Below, one piece after another: positions 33,714-45,483 of a stretch of 64,000 nucleotides of DNA. The notes beneath the pieces were generated by a model. It searched no databases, was not told the DNA's origin, and saw only the letters and a program-made list of their open reading frames with translations. Position 1 is the first letter of the stretch. Every line of letters begins with the position of its first letter. The DNA is from Orobanche coerulescens (Eukaryota > Streptophyta > Magnoliopsida > Lamiales > Orobanchaceae): positions 7,177,001-7,241,000 of the forward strand of contig CM065804.1 of assembly GCA_033398695.1 (NCBI GenBank), read 5' to 3'. A program made the position numbers and the translations under genes.

Positions 33714-36054
33714 CGTAACACCCCAAACTAGGCGGATATTACAAAGGTAGATCCCCAACCGGGACCCACTGTGCGAATGAAAATGAATGAATTACACAAG
33801 ATAAATGTAGTACCGAACCACATTACAACGGTAATTACTCCGATGAGGAGTTTAATTACAACACACCAGACAATATCAATACTAGTGTATTTTATATGAA
33901 GATAAAATACACAACACCGAATGAAACGGAGTATCCAAATGAAAATATGCAATGGAAAATAAAGGACAATAATATGAATGACTGGAAGATCGGGGCCCCT
34001 ACTAGTATCACTCGGACTCCTCGACATCAACATGCTATTCCTGCGTTTGCCTTGCCATGACACGAAAAACAAAATCCCCAAACGGGTCAATTACAAAGAA
34101 CAACAATCCTCAAGGGTTGAAAATACACAATCATGATTAATCAAGTTATGAAATATTCTTAATTATGAATTTATTTGAAGAGGAGTATCATAGTACGCCC
34201 GTAATGTTCTGTGCAAGTATACAAGACGAATGACCGGACACACCCGGCCCTTGTACCTAATTAGTCTCACGGAGGTAAGCGTTACCGTGTGCACGGTCCG
34301 ATGTATCGGTGAACCCAATACATGACCATCGTGTGCCCGACTAAAAATTCCACACACCCACACCCGCCACGCAATATGAACCCTAAGGTCACATGAACGA
34401 GAATGACCATGATGAATATCTATGAATAACAATTAGACTAGGCCAAGATGACTCACCGATATGAAAGTAATAGTGACGTGATTGATAACCCAGTGAAATG
34501 ATTTGGAACCGTCGTTCCTCGTGAATGAAATGATTATTCGACAATTACAAGTCTCAAAATGATTAATATTATGATGAATGAATTATGATTATGAGCAATC
34601 AACAACAAAAGGAATGAGTATCCTTTTAACCGAGTAAGAATTAACTTACACAATACCGATGACAATTATCCTTCCACGAACAACGTCCTAATTGAGATAT
34701 CGGTCGCTCGAACAACCTTAATAATACAATTACCAATAATCCGATCAATATACGAATCAAACACGAATATAACGAACTCAAAACGTCGATACGACTAAAC
34801 CAAGTCCATAGAGACATTAAATCAAACACGTTGTATCCAACTCCGATTGTTTACAAACAAACTTCGATATACCAATATCAAAATTCCCCAAGAAGTGTTT
34901 CAAACCAACAAAACATCTCCAATACGATCAATAATCCGTTATGAATATCCAAAAATGTGATTATAACAACAATTAGTCGAAAATCCCCAATTCCAACTCG
35001 ATTTTCAACGTGTTCTTGAATAATTCCTCAATAATCCAATGAATCCTTATACAAACTCATAATCATATACATATCCCTTCATATAACATGATTATAACGT
35101 CCAAAACATCATATCTCAACACAAAATCGAAGTCCAAAGTGTTGAAGAATTTACCTCTTGAAGATCCAACCAATTCGATCCGATGAAAACGCGTAAAACG
35201 ACTATCCAAGCTTCCCAAATGATTGAAGGTGATGAAAATACACACTCAAATGATAATTGATGAAGAAATCTCTCCCTCAAGTTATTCTCTCTCGGTTGCG
35301 GTGAAGAAGATGGAAAAATATGGAAGAAATGAGCTCAAAATGCTCAAAAATGAATTTATAGGGGTTGACTCGCGGCCTGGACTGACCGTGCCCGCCGACA
35401 CTTGCCGCGCGCAAGCCGGCCGGCAGGACTCGACCGTGTCCGGCATGACACGGTCGCGCGCAAAGGGGCCTACCGATAGTGACCCGTCCGCGGCGCTCGG
35501 CATTGACTCGACCGTGTCCCGGCACACGGCCGCCTCCGGGTCGACTTGCTCGCCTATCCGAAGGGTGCGACTCGGCCGTGCTGCATTTAAACGGTCGGGT
35601 CCTGAGGCAGACACTTCGGCATTATCCGGACGAGTACGGCACGGGCCGTGCCGGACGACACGACCGAGTCCGGTCGGCCGTGATCGGCCAAAATCTGAAA
35701 AATGAGCGGGTGAGCTAAAACGACCATAACTCTCTCGTCCGGACTCCGATTGACTCACCGTTTGAACCATTGGAAAGCTAACTCGATGCTCTATAATATT
35801 GCAAAGATTTAGAATTTTGGGAGTTACCAAAAATTAATGGTGATCTAACAAAGTCGAACTCATATGAATAAAGTTGAAACGATGAACAATAACGATACTC
35901 AACTCGAAGTTTATACGAACGGTGAACACGGTGAATGAACATGATTGATGAATGATTATAATTGAGTGAAAATCCACTGAGTGACAATTACCGAATGAAA
36001 TTACTGAATGATAATGACTGAATTACAATTACTGAATTACAACCGGGTATTACA
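33714..36054 (-). repeat. E3 5' LTR (right copy)
   Basis: Nearly identical to 26899-29241 outside the GC-rich module. The inner end reads CGTAACACCC rather than TGTAACACCC on the plus strand, a mutated terminus. Confidence 0.93.
35364..35695 (-). repeat. GC-rich repeat module in E3 LTR (right)
   Basis: Counterpart of 28556-28890 with multiple small insertions and deletions. Confidence 0.72.
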
Positions 36055-36059
36055 TCATA
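36055..36059. repeat. Right target duplication of E3 (TCATA)
   Basis: Matches 26894-26898. Confidence 0.92.
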
Positions 36060-37379
36060 CTTATCCAACCAATCCATACCCAAGACTACGTCGAAGTTAT
36101 TCATGTCTAATATGTATAGATCGGCTAAATATAAACGTTCATTTATCTCTATGGTTATACTGTTAGCTATATCATCAACAGAAATTATTTCTCCTGCTGG
36201 TATACTAACTTCAAGGCTTTGAGAAGATTTTCTACTTCTAAATTCAGTCATGCTAAACAACTTCTTAGAGATAAATGAATGGGATGCGCTAGTATCAAAT
36301 AACACCAAAGCAGGAATTCCAACGACAGATAACATACCTGACATCGTTCCGGGTTTCTCCTTGTCAATTTCTGATAGGCTGTACATACGAGTCTTTCCCC
36401 CAGAACCTTGATTCTGGACCCTTCTATCTGGGTCATTGTTCTTCTGTGGGCACTGAGAGACCATGTGTCCTTCTTCATGGCATCGGTAGCATCGGTTCTG
36501 TCCTAGCATGCAAACTCCCTTGTGCCTCTTCCCACATTTTGAGCAGGTTGGGTAGTCGTACTGTGTCTTTGACCCGGATGGTCCTTCTCTACTACCCTTC
36601 TTGTTGCTAGTATTATTATTCGGTCCTTGCCACTTTCTTTTGTTCGTATTCACAACTGGCAGAGCCCTAGCCCTTTCCATATCCAAGCTAGCTGATATAT
36701 CTTCGGCTCTGGACACGGATTCCTTATACGACATCTTTCCATGGCTAGCTAGATGATGTCGGATTCTGTCTTGAAGTCCATCGCGAAACTTTTGTGCCTT
36801 CATGTCATCATTCGCAACTATGAATGGTGCGAATCGGCACATGTGATTGAACTTCCTTTCGTATTCCGTGACCGTCATGCCTCCTTGAGTTAGATCTAGG
36901 AACTCCTTCTGCATTTTGGCCTTATACGACCATGGATAATACTTGTCCATCACCGTTTCTTTAAATCCTTCCCAAGACAGTGTTCTACGTTCCTCTTCAG
37001 TTCGGAGTCTCCAGGATCCATTCCACCAAGTCCTGGCGTCCTCCTTGAGTTGGAAGACTGCGCATGAAACTTTCTGCTCATCCGTGCAGGCCATGTAATC
37101 GAAAATACTCTCCAAGTTCAATAGCTATTCCTCGATGGCAGCTGGCCCTTCCCTCCCGAGGAACATTGGAGGTTTGAACTTGTTGAACTGATTTATTACT
37201 CTGGCCTGAACTTGCCCTTGAGTGGCTGGAGGCGTTATAGTCGCTCCTTGGAGAAGATTGGTTAGACCTGAGAGCAGTTGCTGCTGACTAGGTGCATCAC
37301 TCCCGCTTGCAGACGTATTAAGTGTGCCTTGGGCTTGGTTTCGAGACTCGGCATTTGGGGTAGTTTCGCGGGGAGCCAT
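36060..37379 (-). pseudogene. E2 gag and aspartic protease, one stop and a changed active site
   Basis: Start at 37379 (MAPRETTPNAESRNQAQGTL). A TAG at 37122-37124 stands where Trp is usual before LLNLESIF; after it the frame is open for 377 codons. Capsid motifs: FQLKEDARTWWNGSWRLRTE, PWSYKAKMQKEFLDLTQGGM and VTEYERKFNHMCRFAPF. Two zinc-binding motifs follow: CSKCGKRHKGVC and CYRCHEEGHMVSQC (complete CCHC). The protease site reads VLFDTSASHSFISKKLF, where D-S/T-G is expected, so the Gly is Ser. DLYILDMNNFDVVLGMDWLD is the usual follow-on, and E3 inserted directly after it. Gag packages RNA; the protease matures the polyprotein. Confidence 0.9.
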
Positions 37380-37603
37380 ATCCTGCCAACGAATCGTTGT
37401 TCTTGAGTGCGAGAAATGAGGTAGAGATAAAGATATTTATACGCGTGGCATAAGATAAAATAATTCATTACATATTGGAATTGATCATTACAAGAAATTA
37501 AATATTCTATTAATGATAACTTTTGATAGTCAACATAAAATACTGAAATGGGAGCTAAGACTAATAGTTACTACTAAAATATTAAAATCACGACATAACA
37601 AAA

Positions 37604-38140
37604 TTAATTTTCATCATCACTGCTAAGGATTTCAATAACAGGAACAGGGGGTGGGGACTCAGTCCAGGAGATGATATCCTCGTCATCCGAATCAACCATC
37701 GGTTCGAGCTCTGGGTCCTCCTCTTCCTCTGGATCCTCCTCGGGATCCTCCTCAAATTCCCCCATCGGCTGTAATGGGGTATTATGCATCTCATATATCT
37801 TGGGGATCTCGTCCCTCAAAAACAAGTCGAGAATTCTTCCAGCAGCATACTCAAAGTCATCTACGACTATTCTTTCCTCCGGGGTCCTGCAGTTCGCCTC
37901 GTGCCACAGGCGATATATGGTGAAACTCCAGTCATTTGGCAGAGTGATGATCAAGTGCTCAACTTCTTCGACCGGATCTCCCGTCTTCCCGGACATGAAC
38001 CATTTCTGAATTCTCTCGATCGCGTAGTACGGGGCATTCTCGGGGAGTCCTGGGTTTCCCCAAGAGTCTCTATGTGCTAGGGGGCGCGAGCTGGATCCCG
38101 CCTCGGTCCTCTTACGTGGAGTTACTGTGAAACCGGCCAT
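37604..38140 (-). CDS. Extra open reading frame between primer site and gag of E2, function unknown
   Basis: From the ATG at 38140 (MAGFTVTPRKRTEAGSSSRP) about 178 codons to a stop at 37604. The reading frame is open even further upstream, to 38353 near the primer site, but the ATG at 38140 gives a protein-like start with a basic head. The middle (APYYAIERIQKWFMSGKTGD, WSFTIYRLWHEANC) is mixed and looks globular. The end is strongly acidic (EDPEEDPEEEEDPELEP) and closes VIEILSSDDEN. It sits upstream of gag in the same strand, separated from the gag start by ~220 bp. Extra frames are known in some plant gypsy lineages, but I do not recognise this one. It is intact in an element whose gag and pol carry stops. 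Confidence 0.6.
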   Translation of the reverse strand: MAGFTVTPRKRTEAGSSSRPLAHRDSWGNPGLPENAPYYAIERIQKWFMSGKTGDPVEEVEHLIITLPNDWSFTIYRLWHEANCRTPEERIVVDDFEYAAGRILDLFLRDEIPKIYEMHNTPLQPMGEFEEDPEEDPEEEEDPELEPMVDSDDEDIISWTESPPPVPVIEILSSDDEN

Positions 38141-38340
38141 ACTAACAGGATACATGCATATTTGCGTAAAATTATTAAGTTTTACGATTAGTTTAAATGT
38201 ATGATATAAACATGACTTTAAGCTGTTTACCTTGGAATGGAGTAGCGAAGTAGCGCAAATAACATATGATATTTTCTTGAAGATGAAAATTATTTTAACT
38301 TTAAAACTCTTCCGGCGTACCAGGAAAGTAGACCGGATTT

Positions 38341-38352
38341 TCTCTGATACCA
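38341..38352 (-). promoter_or_regulatory. Primer binding site of E2
   Basis: TGGTATCAGAGA on the minus strand, 3 bases inside the LTR, one base from the initiator Met-tRNA complement. Confidence 0.9.
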
Positions 38353-38355
38353 TAC

Positions 38356-40555
38356 TGTAACGACCCGATTTTTCTAAGGTATTTTATAAATAAAATATTA
38401 ATAATGAGAAAACTTGTAGAAATTTCAAGTCGTTACTAAACATACATTTTCTAAAATATTTGCGGAAATAAAAAGGATTTCGAATCTCCAATACGATCGT
38501 AAAATATGACAGCGGAAAATAATTACTAAAAATAAATTAATTGTTTCAGAGTAACTTGAGCGGAATTAAAAGAAATAATTATAACATTAATCATATGTCG
38601 GCCTGCTCGACAACCCGTCCTCTCCATTCCGAATTAACCTGAAAATTTTACATAAAAATGGGGTGAGCTTTCTATCGCTCGTGGGAACATCACAAGTCAA
38701 CAATAATCACAATACATAACGGAGGCATAGCATGAATATTTGTTATATCAACTTGAGCATGTAAACATGTGACTGCATGTAAACATATACTGATACTTGG
38801 TATGAAAAACATGTGACTGCATGTTAATCATAAACTGATACTTGGTACGAAAACATGTGACTGCATGTTAATCGTAAATATAACATTTCACCTATACAAT
38901 CCTAATAAAGCAATTAAAATTGACAAGTAATAATTCCCACCTGAAATTGAGATGACTTGAATGCAAATGCTTGAAATGCTTATGAACGTGTTAATCGTGC
39001 CCTTGATTCTCGTAGCCTACAATTAAAGAGGCATGTATTTTAATATATGTGAAAAAGTAAAAATAATTGGGATTAGAAATTAAATTTATCTGGGCTCAAA
39101 TGGAGTAAGAGTAGATCGGGCCATAAGTAAATAGACTGGATTAATGGACCTAAGGCTGAATTTTGAAGTTGGGATACAAATTAATTGGGCATAGGTGGAA
39201 AGGTTTGGGCCGGATTAGGGCTTTGGCCCAATTGAATGAGAATGAAATAACCACATCCACTACTTTCTCATAAACACCCCCAACTTCACTCCACGGCCCC
39301 CCTGTCCCATTCTTTTCATTCTCGCGGAAACCAACCTCACGATCTGCGTAACTTGACGAAGGCGGCGGTGACTAAAATTCGGCCGCCGATCGTTCGCTCA
39401 AACAAGTTCAGGGTTTTTTTGGACTTTCACCCTCTCGATTCGACTTTCGGCGAAAAAGAATTGAGGCCCTCCATTGACAGGATCTGCCGCGACGGAACAT
39501 GGTGGTTCGTGACTGCGGAACCAAGCGGCGGCGGCGGAAAGGGGACTACGACTAGGGTCTAGAAAGTCTTCAGATGAAAGTGGAAGGTTGGTTAATCTGA
39601 TCGGGATTTTGGACTCGATTAACAACTCCAATCAAAATCCCATCGGTCGAAACGAGAAGGAAGGGACTGAATAAATATGGTGGAACCGGGTCCTTGATTC
39701 CGACCCGGCAGTGGCGGCGGCCAGGTTTGATTTTTCTTATTGTTTTTAAATTGGTTTCTGAAGTGTTTTTGGTGAAAAATTTTTTGATGAGTGAAGGTGT
39801 TGATGGGGTGAATGCAGAGATGTTTTTCTCCGGGGTCCGGTCTCCGACTGATGGAAGAACAGAAAGCCAAAATTGTTGAAAATCAGAAACGTTCACAATT
39901 GAAGGAATTTACAGAAAAATTTCTTACCTGATGCTTTGTGATCGTTGGACGATTCTGAGAGGCTGGGAGAATGACGTAAATTCTTGTGATTTTTGTGTAA
40001 TAATGTTTACTGAATTTGCTGTGAAACTTTGATGTGAATTTTCTGATGTTTGGTCGATGTGAATGTGTTTGAGATTTCTGTGTATTGTGGACTACAGATA
40101 AGTTTTTCTTTTATACTGCATTTATTAACTACTCCCATGATGTATAACTCCCCCATGATGCCCACTACTCCACTAAGGTGGTTGTGAGAATGTGCAGAAA
40201 ACTTCTCCCTGTTGTGATAGTGGCGTGTATGCTGAAGTGTGGGAGAAAGTTTAATTGATTTATAATATTTGGACCTTAAGTATTATAATGGGTTTGGCTT
40301 AGTCCGGCCCAATCGAATTTGTAAGGTTTTGTTGGTCCAAAATGAATGGATTAAAATTAACTAAAATGGACTTATATTATTTGGGCTGGGTAATTAATTG
40401 ACTTGGGTCTATAGTTAAATTAGAAATTCATGAATTTGGGCTTAATAGATAATCATAAGCCCAACTGATGAATTAAATTGAATTATTATTCGATATTTAC
40501 TATAAAAATAATTAATAAATTAAGAAATAATTTTTTAAATTTAGCGGGTGTTACA
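38356..40555 (-). repeat. E2 5' LTR (right copy)
   Basis: Nearly identical to 21556-23748; differences cluster in a GC-rich patch at about 39300-39560 and in a short repeated stretch near 38800-38890. Confidence 0.94.
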
Positions 40556-40560
40556 ATTAC
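40556..40560. repeat. Right target duplication of E2 (ATTAC)
   Basis: Matches 21551-21555. Confidence 0.92.
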
Positions 40561-41202
40561 TCACCTGCTCCACATTTACCATTAACAAATATTCACGGAT
40601 ACTCCCAATTGGTTTGAAAACTACAAACCTTCTATGATGCTACCTCTCTTGCATGCCACTTGGTCCGCTTCCTGGACGACTTGAGAACATGCTCCAGGAT
40701 TCGCTTCTTTCTTTTTCGACCTAAATAAAGTAATGAACTAAAAGTTTGTGTAAAATATTTAATTTTTTACTATCCATATAATTAAAATATATTTTTTTAC
40801 CATCTCATAAAAGTGTCGTTACTCATCAATCTTCCATGATTATTGTTGTGACCCGTACTTTTTCGGAGCATAAACGCCTTCTTTTCGATTGTGTTAATAA
40901 AAATGTAGATGTTTTGTTTGGCACACCAAGATTAAGACATTTAAATATTCGAAGATTGAACATTGTTCTTGAACAATTGTGGAGTGTGGATAAAACATAA
41001 GCGAGTTATTTATACAACGAATATGCAGAATTGAGTGTAGCTTAACAGCAAAAGGAAATGGAGGGACTGGAAGACGTTTTTTCCTGCACGAAATAAATTA
41101 ACTCTTTTAAGTGCACATAGTCATTATAATTAATCTAGTTGGCTGTGTACGGGTCCAAACGCCTCGTTATACTAAAAATGCAATTTTAGAAATACATCAT
41201 CC
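40561..41202. other. Spacer, pre-insertion flank of E2
   Basis: At 40620-40725 the minus strand reads a short basic frame (GRKRKKRILEHVLKSSRKRT) that could be an exon remnant; it stops quickly and matches nothing I know. Otherwise AT-rich and empty. Confidence 0.4.
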
Positions 41203-41594
41203 CTTATTTTTCGGGTTAATAGGCTAAAACATCACTGAACTCTACACCAACTTGCAGTTGGGTCACTGAACTCAAAAAGTTTGCTTGTAGATAATAGAAC
41301 TAAATATAGTTTGCAATGAAATCACTCAACAATTAAAAAATGTCATGACCGTTAACTTTTCTTTGACTTTAACGGTGCTCCGCTAATTTGTGACAAATCA
41401 CCGTTAAAAAATTAAAACACATCAGCATGCCACGTCATTTTTCCGTCCAAATTTCATTTTTTCTAACGTCCGAAACCCACTTGAAAGTTTTTATTTGTCC
41501 AATGAGTTGACTGCAAACTTTTTGAGTTCAGTGACCCAACTGCAAGTTGGTGAAGAGTTCAGTGATGTTTTAGCCTATTAACCTCTTATTTTTC
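41203..41594. mobile_element. MULE-type MITE with ~70 bp inverted repeats
   Basis: Element 41213-41584 (372 bp) has ends GGTTAATAGGCTAAAACATC ... and its reverse complement over about 70 bp, with one or two mismatches. A 10 bp direct repeat CTTATTTTTC flanks it (41203-41212 and 41585-41594). Long inverted repeats plus a 9-10 bp duplication fit a non-autonomous Mutator-like element. No coding inside. Confidence 0.88.
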
Positions 41595-42210
41595 TTATAA
41601 ACCCCATAACCCTAAATTAATTATTCTCTCGCATCCGTCACATTTTCTTCACCCCTCTTTTCTTTCAATTTCATCTAAAATATCTCAAACCTCTCTCTAT
41701 CATCCAAAACCCCATAACTTCTACCAGCGACATCAATTAATCGGATCCAACCACAAACCCTATCTTATTTTTTAATTAACAGCGCCGCTGGAATATTTGT
41801 TGGACTCCAAATCCGGCGTTTATGTAGTCGGACTTTGGATCTTTGTTGGCCTCCAAATCCGGAAACATTAACCATCGCCTGATTCTGGGTAACCCGTAAC
41901 CGCTGCCGCCAACCGCCGCAGTCGCATCTTAACACCGTATCTCAGCCTAACTACCGCAGAAATAGTTGATAGATGGTGGTTGTGGTATTAGCTTTTTTGT
42001 GTTCATCAAATGGTGTATTGGATGGCATCACAATCTTTTCAATCGCCGTAAACGAAGAATTAACACTTATCTCAACTATCCAACCGAAAGTCTTATATAA
42101 TGGCATTGTATGATCTTTTTATATTGTAAATTGCAACTGATGAAGGCAGAGGGATGTAACTGATGAAGGGAAAGGGATGTAACTGTAAAATCATCATTTC
42201 GTTTTCATAT
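41595..42210. other. Spacer
   Basis: A CT-rich stretch near 41610-41710 looks like a plant 5' leader but no open frame follows. Nothing else recognised. Confidence 0.45.
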
Positions 42211-42211
42211 A

Positions 42212-42372
42212 TGCATTCAATTTTAAATACTTATTACACATATATTTTTTAGTCATTAAAGCTCCACAATAAATGAATGGAATTTCAAATACTTATTACA
42301 CTTATTAGTATTATTTATTTAAATTAGATATAATATATTTTTTAGTCATCAAAACTCCACAATAAATGAATG
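42212..42372. repeat. Tandem duplication, two units
   Basis: TCAAATACTTATTACAC ... TTTTTTAGTCAT ... CTCCACAATAAATGAATGGA occurs twice (about 42212-42280 and 42281-42372); the second has a ~25 bp AT insertion. Confidence 0.65.
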
Positions 42373-42469
42373 GACTCAATCTTTATATATATAAGATTTA
42401 TGTAACTTATACATATTAAAAAATTACATGTGAATAGACTCTTTTCAATGTAACATCTTGAAAAAAATC

Positions 42470-43145
42470 TCTTCACATATACTCTTTTAATATCAATAAA
42501 CTATTTTAAATGTGTGTTATGCTTAGAAATGTGATACCATCACAACTTAGATATATAATGACGAAAATAAGTTCTGAAGATTACGATATAAAAATTTATA
42601 TACAGCCCATGTGCAACTCAATAAAGTATTCTAAGTACGTATAAAGCTTAGCAAATGTGACACCATGAAAACTTAAATATAAAATGACGAAAATAAATGC
42701 CGAATATTATGTTATGAAAACTTCTATATAGCCCATGTGCATCACACGTATTTTAAATCTATGAAAACATCTATACAGCACATGTGCATCGCACGGGCAT
42801 CGTTGACTATCATAAGAAATAGTTATAACTTAGCCCAATATATTAATATTAGTTAGTTCCAATTAAAAATGATAGAGTCAATACCAAAATAAATAGACAA
42901 AAAATATTACGTAAAAAATACATCTTAAAAGATTACATGTCAATAAACTATTTTAAATATGTATCATGCTACAAAATGTATGCTACCATGACAACTTATA
43001 TATACAATGACAAAAATACGTCCCGAATATAAAATAACAAAAATAAATGACGGATCCATGATCAAAATGACGAAAATTTATGCTGAACAATAACAATTTA
43101 AATATATAATACCATCATATACAGCCCGGGGCATCGCCGGGGTCT
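42470..43145. mobile_element. Array of Helitron-like 3' end fragments
   Basis: Three diverged repeats of ~115-190 bp share ATGACGAAAATAAxTxC, TACAGCCC and a closing motif: CCCATGTGCAACTC, CCCATGTGCATCACACG, CACATGTGCATCGCACGGGC and CCCGGGGCATCGCCGGGG. The GTGCATCGCAC hairpin and the preceding TACAGCCC are typical near plant Helitron 3' ends. No clear CTAGT terminus or 5' TC end, so boundaries are uncertain. Confidence 0.4.
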
Positions 43146-43985
43146 GAATGACTCGTAATTATAAAAAATTCACTTGTCATAATAACACACAAAATTAGGA
43201 CATTCATTTATCAAATGTACAATAATAGTAAAAGATTAATATTGACTAAATGTAACCCTAATGAGTCCAGTGAGATTGTACTGACAGCACTGGGCCAGGA
43301 CCACCCCTATACGACGCGAACATATCACGCTGAAAACTTATCTCTAGATCATATGTGAGGTAGAATCTTATGGGGGTACTCAGGACTCAGAATAATCCTC
43401 CTCTAAAAAGGAAACAGAATTTAACCATTAGATTAATGATACTCTTTTCGTCTTAGAGTAACCGGTTAAAGTGACTAACTTTTATCATTAAATTTAATTG
43501 ATGTATAAGTAAGAACATCATCGTAAAATATATTTTTAAAATATTAATTTTTATAATTTTTAATTCTACAGAATTAAATATATTAATGATTAACCGTATT
43601 TATTAGAGATTGCATAATACAAACGTACAATTTATTATAAGCTCCACTTATACTAAATTAAGCATTAATATATTCACTTGGTAAGTATAATAATTACTTA
43701 ATTAGTAATTTATTATCCACCACGTTATAGATGTTAATCTTCTACAATATTAATTAATGGATATAAGAGCTTCCTTCGTATTATTTGAAAAGTATTTTTT
43801 TCAAAATATAATTTTATTTTAATCGAAAAGTATACTTTCAAAATCTTATTTTATAATAAAAATTTGTATAGTATTTTTATAATTATTTAATTGCATAAGT
43901 TATAATATTAGTTGAAAAAAATAGAAAATAAACAAAAAAGTTTAAAATGAATTATATTTTATTTAAATAAATAAACATACAAAAC
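43146..43985. other. AT-rich spacer
   Basis: No gene or element end recognised. Confidence 0.5.
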
Positions 43986-44404
43986 TTAGGGGCTGTTTAC
44001 CAACTCTGTCATTAAGATCTGAGTGGAATAAGTTATCTATTTGGATTATGTTGTCTGTCTAGATAAAGATGAAATGTTGTTTACCTGCATTGCTGAATCA
44101 ACTGTCTGAATGGCAGAAATGACTATTTTACTCCCTCGATATATATAAAAATGTATTAAATATTTATATCCAAAATACTTCAAGACCATACAATTATAAA
44201 TTACACAATATCATAATAATATAACACAATATCTAGTTATAATAGTCATTTGGTTCCATTATGATGATAGCTTATCGAATAAGGAGTGATCACCGTCCAT
44301 TGCTCGTTATCTTATTGATTGCTCTCAGAAACACATTATCAGTTATCCGAAAAAATTATAAGAAATCAATAAACTTCATTAAACTGCTAGTAAACAGGCC
44401 CTTA
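43986..44404. mobile_element. Tourist-like (PIF/Harbinger) MITE
   Basis: Element 43989-44401 (413 bp) has ends GGGGCTGTTTAC and, reversed, GGGCCTGTTTAC, flanked by TTA on both sides (43986-43988, 44402-44404). GGGCCTGTTT-type ends with a 3 bp TWA duplication fit this group. The interior has no transposase. Confidence 0.72.
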
Positions 44405-45002
44405 ATCAAAATAGACTATTCAAGTAAGATCGGGACTGGGGAGAAGTACATTCTATATCCCAAAGAAACGTTGCACTTCTCATTTTAGAATAAAAAATAT
44501 TTCATATTTGTAAATTTAAAACAGTACCGATATTCCTATTATACCCTTATTTATATCCCAAAGAAAGTTTCACTATGTTTTTTATGGTCTTTTTTTGGTA
44601 TCCATGAAAAACAATAAGAGCGGACTTTAGCAAAATACTAGAACAAAACCCTTGGTAAGATTTCCTAACACCGAGCGGTGCAGACAAATCCTGACAACGC
44701 TCCGATATCATTAATGGGTATTCTTTTCGGATTACAAGCACATCAGAAACCATATCAAGTACAACTTGACTCGTCGATCTGATAGTTCAACCACGACTGC
44801 GTAGGATCCAATGTCATCAAGCTATCACAACATGAAAAATCGATTGCATCGAGCCAATGAGGAACCAACAAGAACAACCTCAAGAACCACAAACCTCGCA
44901 AAAGGCCTTACAAAAATGGTTGATTGCAATCGACAACTTACAAGCATCCTTTCACAACTTTTTAGTTATTTTAGGGATTAATATCAGATGGAATCAATTT
45001 AT
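44405..45002. other. Spacer
   Basis: A Gln-rich short frame at 44857-45054 (NQQEQPQEPQTSQKALQKWL) shows no domain. Nothing else recognised. Confidence 0.45.
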
Positions 45003-45255
45003 TACTCCCTCAGTCCCGATAGATTTGAAGCATTTGTTTTTTTGGTCAACTTAACAATACTTTGACCGTAATTATTTTTAGTTTTATAATTTATATTATA
45101 AAATTATAAAATTTAAAAAATATATTTCATGATAAATCTATTTCTATTAATGTCATATCATAATTAAATATATTTTTCTGTAAATTTTATGATCGAAATT
45201 AAAATAATCGAATCAGAAAAGGTCAATTGCCTCAAGTTCGTTCGGACAGGGAGTA
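45003..45255. mobile_element. Stowaway-like (Tc1/mariner) MITE
   Basis: Element 45005-45253 (249 bp) starts CTCCCTCAGTCCCGATAGAT and ends TTCGGACAGGGAG, i.e. the CTCCCTCCGTCCC-type plant terminus, with TA duplicated on both sides. AT-rich interior, no coding. Confidence 0.82.
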
Positions 45256-45483
45256 TATACCTTCTTCCCTTAAATTACATTATTTTCTACATTCTATATT
45301 ATAAATGGGTGTCACTTACCATACACTTTCTTTTTCATGACTTCATAGTTCATATCTTGGATATTTTTCTCTTTTAAACAGCTCCAACAGTTTGGTTCTT
45401 AGATGGCCCAAAGTTGTTTGTATCTATTAGTTTTAGTGTTCAAATTGAATTTGTATTAGGTCCATTAACAAGTGATTGTAATA

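Larger units (their letters stand above)
26899..36054 (-). mobile_element. Ty3/gypsy LTR retrotransposon E3, rearranged and coding-poor
   Basis: 9156 bp with LTRs of 2343 and 2341 bp, duplication TCATA, primer site and purine tract; minus strand. The 4.5 kb interior holds only a gag zinc-knuckle remnant, an RT remnant, two minisatellites and rearranged pieces. No integrase is recognisable. Near-identical LTRs mean it moved recently, so it was probably mobilised by proteins of a relative (inference). Confidence 0.92.
21556..40555 (-). mobile_element. Ty3/gypsy LTR retrotransposon E2, with E3 nested inside
   Basis: LTRs of 2193 and 2200 bp, duplication ATTAC, primer site and purine tract all agree on minus-strand orientation. 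Removing the nested E3 (9156 bp plus its duplication) leaves ~9.8 kb. Gag, protease, RT, RNase H, integrase and a chromovirus-type C-terminus are all recognisable with only a handful of lesions. LTRs are nearly identical by eye, so insertion was recent. Confidence 0.94.

Noticed and set aside
41640..41960. Start of a host gene (leader-like CT-rich stretch)
   Set aside because: No long frame, no splice-supported exons and no domain follow.
44261..44488. 75-codon frame as a gene
   Set aside because: It spans the right end of the Tourist-like MITE and flanking spacer; no domain.
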